From: JAXGRD01 sp050946655
Lineage (GTDB): Bacteria > Bacillota > Clostridia > Peptostreptococcales > Anaerovoracaceae
Length of the DNA stretch: 10,240 nucleotides
Assembly (NCBI GenBank): GCA_050946655.1
Contig: JBMNVE010000065.1
Span: forward strand, 1 to 10,240
Direction: 5' to 3'
Position numbers and translations under genes: made by a program. Under the pieces are notes generated by a model. It saw only the letters and a program-made list of their open reading frames with translations. It did no database searches and had not been told where the DNA came from. Below are positions 7,439 through 10,240 of the stretch, in pieces (positions within the stretch are counted from its first letter, which is position 1; each line of letters opens with the position of its first letter).

Positions 7439-7740
7439 GATCCGACATATACCAGCTAAATGGTTTGCATTTTCAGGATATATGATCGGTATAATCTTGG
7501 CGAATTGACTTTTGCCTCTGAATGTCAAGATCTTTGCTCTACAGACCATTTAGTCAACAAGGGCTTGGTGTTGCCCCTCTAAATCAGGCAATATGGGAAA
7601 ACCTATCCGGAGAAACTCAGGAGAATACAATATTTGATAGGATGGATTAGACCGACTTTTGCCATCCATTCCAACGAGCCGTGTCGTTAATGGAAGTTAA
7701 AGACGGCCTATCATGAAGCTAGCATGAATATTTTTTTGAA
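7439..7740 (+). other. Gene-free gap with hairpins: possible small RNA or gene relic
   Basis: No intact gene is visible in this 300-bp stretch. It contains a perfect TATAAT (7490-7495), nested pairings ATTTAG/CTAAAT (7548-7553 with 7579-7584) around CAACA/TGTTG, a hairpin at 7665-7694 (TCCATT and AACGA pairing with TCGTT and AATGGA around a 6-nt loop), and a weak 5-bp stem TCATG/CATGA (7711-7727) followed by TTTTTTT (7731-7737). These would fit a small RNA of about 235 nt. The 10-mer GACTTTTGCC occurs twice (7507-7516, 7654-7663). The rival view is a relic: the frame from ATG 7460 to TAA 7582 reads RYNLGELTF and DLCSTDHLVNK, which faintly recalls IS1182-type transposase N-termini, and an overlapping frame (7522-7650) is also protein-like but lacks a ribosome site. 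If that is right, TATAAT is simply Tyr-Asn codons. Confidence 0.3.
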
Positions 7741-7755
7741 GAACATTCAAAAAAA
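7731..7755. repeat. AT-rich perfect inverted repeat
   Basis: TTTTTTTGAA (7731-7740) and TTCAAAAAAA (7746-7755) are exact complements separated by GAACA. The left T run could serve as the tail of a terminator for the preceding gap region, while the whole repeat sits just upstream of the surface-protein promoter. Its role is not determined. Confidence 0.5.
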
Positions 7756-7758
7756 ATG

Positions 7759-7810
7759 TGGACAATGTAATATGACTAAGGTAATATTACATTGTGATAT
7801 ATATCACGAA
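7759..7810 (+). promoter_or_regulatory. Promoter and overlapping operator sites of the surface protein gene
   Basis: TGGACA (7759-7764) and TAATAT (7782-7787), 17 bp apart, make a plausible sigma-A promoter. Two related sites overlap it: TGTAATATGAC (7766-7776) and GTAATATTACA (7781-7791), 14 bp apart centre to centre. Viewed differently, CAATGTAATAT and ATATTACATTG (7763-7773, 7784-7794) are an 11-bp inverted repeat with a 10-nt spacer. Immediately downstream, GTGATATATATCAC (7794-7807) is a perfect 14-bp palindrome within TTGTGA-N6-TCACGAA, resembling Crp/Fnr-type or Rex operators and lying at the predicted transcription start. Regulation by two factors is an inference. Confidence 0.5.
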
Positions 7811-7855
7811 CAAAAGGGGAAGATTGAGCAAATTAATATTGAAGGGAGAAGAGAT

Positions 7856-8710
7856 ATGAAAAGAAAGCTCACGTTTTTAATTTCTGTTTTATTGATCGGT
7901 GTGTTGCTTCTAACTCCGGCGGTATGGGCCGCAGAACGAGGTGAGCAAACACCGGCGGAGCCGTCCAAAGAGGAGCAGCAGGAGTCAACAGCTTCGGTGC
8001 AGGACACCCCCGCACCTAAGGAGGCACCATCCTATGAGGGAGAGGTTACTTTTGATGCCACATCAGGCGGCCAAGGTATTTCCACCAGGGAATTCAAAAG
8101 TGGCGACGAAATTATTGGAAACCAAGGACTGTATGATCCCGGATTATGGGTTTTCAAGCGGTATTTCGTAGGGTGGTCGGATGTGAAAGACTATGCCGGC
8201 AATGATGAGGCGAAGTTTTACCTTGCAAACAAAAAAATCGGTGACATCTATCCGGACGGCTTAAAAGGGGGAGAAACCCTGTATGCTGTCTTTGTGGGCG
8301 CCTTCGCTATGAGCACGGGTAATACAGGATCGATCGATCTCAACAAAGGACAGACAGGGGAAACCACTGTCCCCAACGGGGATATCGCAAAACAGGAAGG
8401 CTTTGATGAATCAAATGTAGATAAAGATGCCCAAGTGTATTACGAAAGCGGGACCGACAAGTATCACTTAAATTTGTCTACTGCCTTTGAGCTTAACAAG
8501 CAAATCCAAAGCCTGGTGTATTTGAATCCGGGCGGGATACTGACCAATTCCGGCCAGTGGCATGAGGGAACGAAGTACAAGGCCAACTACACCCATGTGG
8601 ATCTCCATGTCCAGTTGGATGACCGCATCAATGTGGCATCCATGTTGAACAATATCTCCTTTACCAGTTCAAACCTTCTTTTGTCCTGGACAAAGATTAT
8701 AATATGCTAG
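7856..8710 (+). CDS. N-terminal part of the split surface protein (signal peptide plus InlB-type repeat)
   Basis: This frame encodes 284 aa. The start at 7856 is chosen over an upstream in-frame ATG at 7724 because GAAGGGAGAAGAG (7841-7853) precedes it and the product then begins with a Sec signal peptide: MKRK, a hydrophobic core to about residue 22, and likely cleavage after VWA (residue 25). The 7724 start would also place the promoter inside the gene. Residues 27-60 are a Pro/Glu/Ser-rich linker. Residues 61-150 resemble an InlB B-repeat/Listeria-Bacteroides repeat (VTFDATSGG at the start, FVGWSDV in the middle, GETLYAVFV at the end). Residues 151-267 are an unrecognised extracellular region. 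The last dozen or so residues before the stop are probably out-of-frame sequence. A secreted but unanchored fragment could still be made. Confidence 0.65.
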   Translation: MKRKLTFLISVLLIGVLLLTPAVWAAERGEQTPAEPSKEEQQESTASVQDTPAPKEAPSYEGEVTFDATSGGQGISTREFKSGDEIIGNQGLYDPGLWVFKRYFVGWSDVKDYAGNDEAKFYLANKKIGDIYPDGLKGGETLYAVFVGAFAMSTGNTGSIDLNKGQTGETTVPNGDIAKQEGFDESNVDKDAQVYYESGTDKYHLNLSTAFELNKQIQSLVYLNPGGILTNSGQWHEGTKYKANYTHVDLHVQLDDRINVASMLNNISFTSSNLLLSWTKIIIC

Positions 8711-9543
8711 CTAACATAAGCAGCTCACTGGTGAAGGGAAGCCCCACATCTACTTTTTCCTTTGATCCCAAGGGGAACAAGCATTTGATTTTCCGTGTCA
8801 CAGTGAGAAGAGATGGGAATCTCAACAATGTTTTAAATGCAACACCTGAGGATCTGGCCAGGGATATGACACTTACATCGTCAGATCCGGACAACTTTAC
8901 TATATCCAAAGAGACAGCGTTGGAGCTGGCAAAGAGTGGAGAAAAGCTGCTCTTCAAGGGATACATCGACGGAATTGCCAGGGCAGCGATAATAAGCCAA
9001 GAAATCCCCAAGACGGAAAGCAAAAACCTGACCATTGGATTTGGCTTCCATCAGATCACCTTCGATAAAAATACAGGAGCGGAAGGGGATGAAACTATTT
9101 CCACCATTCAAGCGGTCCACAAAAATTCCGTGGATAATGATGAATTGACCGACCAATCCATGCCCAATGTGCCGGTTCGTGACCCTGATACTGATGGAAC
9201 GGAATATACGTTCAAGGAGTGGAACTCGGCACCTGACGGTAGCGGAACCACTTTCACCGGGACAACACCTGTGATGTCGGATATGAAACTGTATGCTATT
9301 TGGATAGTCAAAGAACAGGAGCCTGTGCCGGATCCCGACCCGGAGATCACCCCTACTGAGCCTACAGAGAACCCTAAGGAAACATCGGCTACACCTGAGG
9401 AACCCAAAACCGGAGGGGTAGTAGGCAAAGGCACGCCCAAGACAGGAGATGAGAGCAACCGACCATTGTGGATCATGGCCTTATTGGTTGCCGGCGCTTT
9501 GACGTGGATCGCCGGGAGAAAGACCTTCAACCAAAAGGTTTGA
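8704..9543 (+). CDS. C-terminal part of the split surface protein (repeat plus LPXTG-like sorting signal)
   Basis: This frame runs 279 codons from its first ATG. No ribosome site precedes that ATG, so independent translation is doubtful. Residues 117-200 form a second InlB-like repeat (QITFDKNTGAEGDE at the start, YTFKEWNSAPDGSGT in the middle, MKLYAIW at the end), followed by a Pro/Glu/Thr-rich wall-spanning linker (202-243). The end is a classic sortase substrate: TPKTGD (244-249, an LPXTG variant with T for L), a hydrophobic segment (about 254-269), and a basic tail RKTFNQKV. In an intact protein this would attach it covalently to peptidoglycan. The class A sortase is not in this window. 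Ligand or adhesion function is not evident. Confidence 0.6.
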   Translation: MLANISSSLVKGSPTSTFSFDPKGNKHLIFRVTVRRDGNLNNVLNATPEDLARDMTLTSSDPDNFTISKETALELAKSGEKLLFKGYIDGIARAAIISQEIPKTESKNLTIGFGFHQITFDKNTGAEGDETISTIQAVHKNSVDNDELTDQSMPNVPVRDPDTDGTEYTFKEWNSAPDGSGTTFTGTTPVMSDMKLYAIWIVKEQEPVPDPDPEITPTEPTENPKETSATPEEPKTGGVVGKGTPKTGDESNRPLWIMALLVAGALTWIAGRKTFNQKV

Positions 9544-9591
9544 CCGCATGACCCAAAAACCTAAGAAGTCGAGAAATATCCAATAATGCAC

Positions 9592-9620
9592 TGTTTATTT
9601 TGGTGGTTTCAGGATATAAT
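9592..9620 (+). promoter_or_regulatory. Putative mscL promoter
   Basis: A perfect TATAAT (9615-9620) lies 27 bp before the mscL start codon. The -35 is weak: TGTTTA (9592-9597) is 17 bp upstream. The 9544-9647 gap shows no terminator for the surface protein gene. The 12-mer TTTCAGGATATA overlapping this -10 (9607-9618) also occurs at 7471-7482. Confidence 0.5.
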
Positions 9621-9647
9621 AGTATCCGACAAAAGGAGGGTCAAGAT

Positions 9648-10073
9648 ATGATTAAAGAGTTTAAAGAATTTATTGCAAGTGGAAATGTAATGGCTATGGC
9701 CGTAGGGATCATTATTGGGGGAGCCTTCACGTTGATCGTCACTTCCCTGGTAGATGATATCCTCAATCCCATCATCTCGATATTCACCGGGGGAGTCGAT
9801 TTCTCCGGATTGAAGATCATGCTGGGGACCGGCGAAAACGCCGCATCGGTCAACTATGGAAGTTTCATTATGGCTGTGATCAACTTCCTCATTATCGCCT
9901 TCGTCATCTTTATGATGGTCCGAAGCATGAACAAGTTTCAGGATAAGATCAAGAAGAAAGAAGAAGTAGCACCTACCACAAAAGCATGTCCATACTGCAA
10001 GGAGATCATTGCCATTGATGCAACCAAATGTCCCCACTGCACGGCGGACATTGAAGCCGTGGAAGCAGTATAA
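9648..10073 (+). CDS. mscL: Large-conductance mechanosensitive channel MscL with C-terminal zinc ribbon
   Basis: This 141-aa inner-membrane protein forms a homo-oligomeric pore that opens under membrane tension to release solutes during hypo-osmotic shock. The N-terminal amphipathic helix and first transmembrane helix show the family signature (FKEFIASGNVMAMAVG, then GGAFTLIVTSLVDDILNPII); a periplasmic loop spans about 46-69; the second helix covers about 70-93, followed by a basic cytoplasmic segment. In place of the usual plain C-terminal helix there is a zinc ribbon with C114/C117 and C128/C131 (CPYC, ten residues, CPHC), which I recall in MscL of some Firmicutes. The start at 9648 is set by AAAGGAGG (9632-9639) 8 nt upstream and by alignment with MscL N-termini; the frame is open upstream to at least 9600 but that stretch holds the promoter. 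It is a single-gene unit. Confidence 0.95.
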   Translation: MIKEFKEFIASGNVMAMAVGIIIGGAFTLIVTSLVDDILNPIISIFTGGVDFSGLKIMLGTGENAASVNYGSFIMAVINFLIIAFVIFMMVRSMNKFQDKIKKKEEVAPTTKACPYCKEIIAIDATKCPHCTADIEAVEAV

Positions 10074-10121
10074 GGGAAAGAATCAGGAATCCATACAAAA
10101 AAGATGCTTAGCGGCCAATGT

Positions 10122-10134
10122 CATTAAGTTAATG
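10122..10134. repeat. Short dyad downstream of mscL
   Basis: CATTAA-G-TTAATG is a perfect 6-bp inverted repeat around one base. It lies in the mscL 3' region ahead of the terminator. It has no T run of its own and its function is unknown. Confidence 0.3.
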
Positions 10135-10152
10135 AAAACGCAAGGCAATCTG

Positions 10153-10193
10153 AAAACGTATACAAATCCTTCCTTGGGAAAGGATACGTTTTT
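10153..10193 (+). terminator. Rho-independent terminator of mscL
   Basis: AAAACGT (10153-10159) pairs with ACGTTTT (10186-10192), and inside it ATCCTTCC pairs with GGAAAGGAT (one bulged A) around a short TTG loop. The descending arm ends in TTTTT (10189-10193). It lies about 80 bp after the stop codon. The stretch 10194-10240 shows no supportable gene. Confidence 0.8.
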
Positions 10194-10240
10194 AGATGGA
10201 TCATATGAGTTTTATGGGACACGAAGCTGCCCACCTCGCC

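Larger units (their letters stand above)
7856..9543 (+). pseudogene. Cell-wall-anchored repeat protein gene split by a frameshift
   Basis: Two consecutive frames together make one sortase-type surface protein: a signal peptide and a first repeat domain in the upstream frame, a second repeat domain and the wall-sorting signal in the downstream frame. The upstream frame ends at TAG 8708-8710; the downstream frame is open from 8623 (after a TGA at 8620-8622) to 9543. A net loss of one base somewhere in 8623-8707 explains the split; the residues change character around 8660-8675, where the downstream frame begins to read QFKPSFVLDKDYNMLANISSSLV. No slippery heptamer in the correct frame is visible, so programmed frameshifting is unlikely. 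The intact protein would have about 560 residues. It may be a decayed gene or a sequencing/assembly error. The regulatory region upstream looks intact. Confidence 0.7.

Noticed and set aside
7439..7740. Known riboswitch, T-box or housekeeping RNA in the gap
   Set aside because: None of the conserved cores I could look for (TPP, SAM, FMN, cobalamin, c-di-GMP, T-box, RNase P, SRP, tmRNA) is present.
7724..7855. Upstream ATG extending the surface protein by 44 residues
   Set aside because: It lacks a ribosome site, would bury the signal peptide and runs through the promoter and operator sites.
8672..8710. Programmed -1 frameshift joining the two surface protein frames
   Set aside because: No X-XXY-YYZ slippery heptamer in the upstream frame and no obvious downstream stimulatory structure in the overlap.
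9108..9530. Minus-strand open frame (140 codons) opposite the sorting-signal part of the surface protein
   Set aside because: The Ser/Gly/Val-rich sequence is the complement of the Pro/Thr/Glu linker; no independent evidence.
9609..10037. Minus-strand open frame (142 codons) opposite mscL
   Set aside because: It mirrors the whole MscL gene and its promoter; the composition is that of a shadow frame.
10205..10240. Possible start of another gene at the right edge (ATG at 10205, open to the window end)
   Set aside because: Only twelve codons are visible and the ribosome site is weak.

Overview
The window looks like chromosome of an anaerobic, Gram-positive, Clostridia-type bacterium of medium GC content. 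This is inferred from an oxygen-sensitive glycyl-radical enzyme with its radical-SAM activase, purine-rich Shine-Dalgarno sites before most genes, a surface protein with a sortase-type C-terminal signal, and an MscL that carries a zinc ribbon. All genes that can be supported lie on the + strand.

Layout. (1) 11-3502: a two-gene operon of a glycyl-radical-enzyme activase (two extra ferredoxin-type clusters) and an 841-aa glycyl-radical enzyme. Conserved pocket residues resemble the B12-independent glycerol/1,2-diol dehydratase group, but the substrate is not proven and no microcompartment or aldehyde/alcohol dehydrogenase gene is visible. (2) 3604-5802: an EamA-type DMT exporter/importer and a CynX/NimT-type MFS transporter, probably one transcription unit behind a promoter whose -10 lies in a perfect dyad. 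(3) 5829-7350: a 14-bp palindrome, a small gene that appears frameshifted, and a radical SAM protein of unassigned function, ending at a rho-independent terminator. (4) 7351-7855: about 500 bp without an intact gene, holding a second terminator, several hairpins, a possible small RNA or gene relic, and a dense regulatory segment with tandem and palindromic sites. (5) 7856-9543: a secreted, cell-wall-anchored protein with InlB/Listeria-Bacteroides-type repeats, split by a frameshift near 8660. (6) 9648-10073: mscL with its own promoter and terminator.

Working together: the activase installs the glycyl radical on its neighbour, and the two transporters next door could move the substrate or product, though they seem to have a separate promoter. 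The same palindromic sequence (GTAATATTACA) occurs at the promoter of the radical-SAM unit and at the promoter of the surface protein, which suggests one regulator for both. The most notable points are the cysteine-rich insertion in the glycyl-radical enzyme, its diol-dehydratase-like pocket, the shared operator, and the split surface protein. I see no CRISPR array, phage, complete insertion sequence, tRNA or rRNA.
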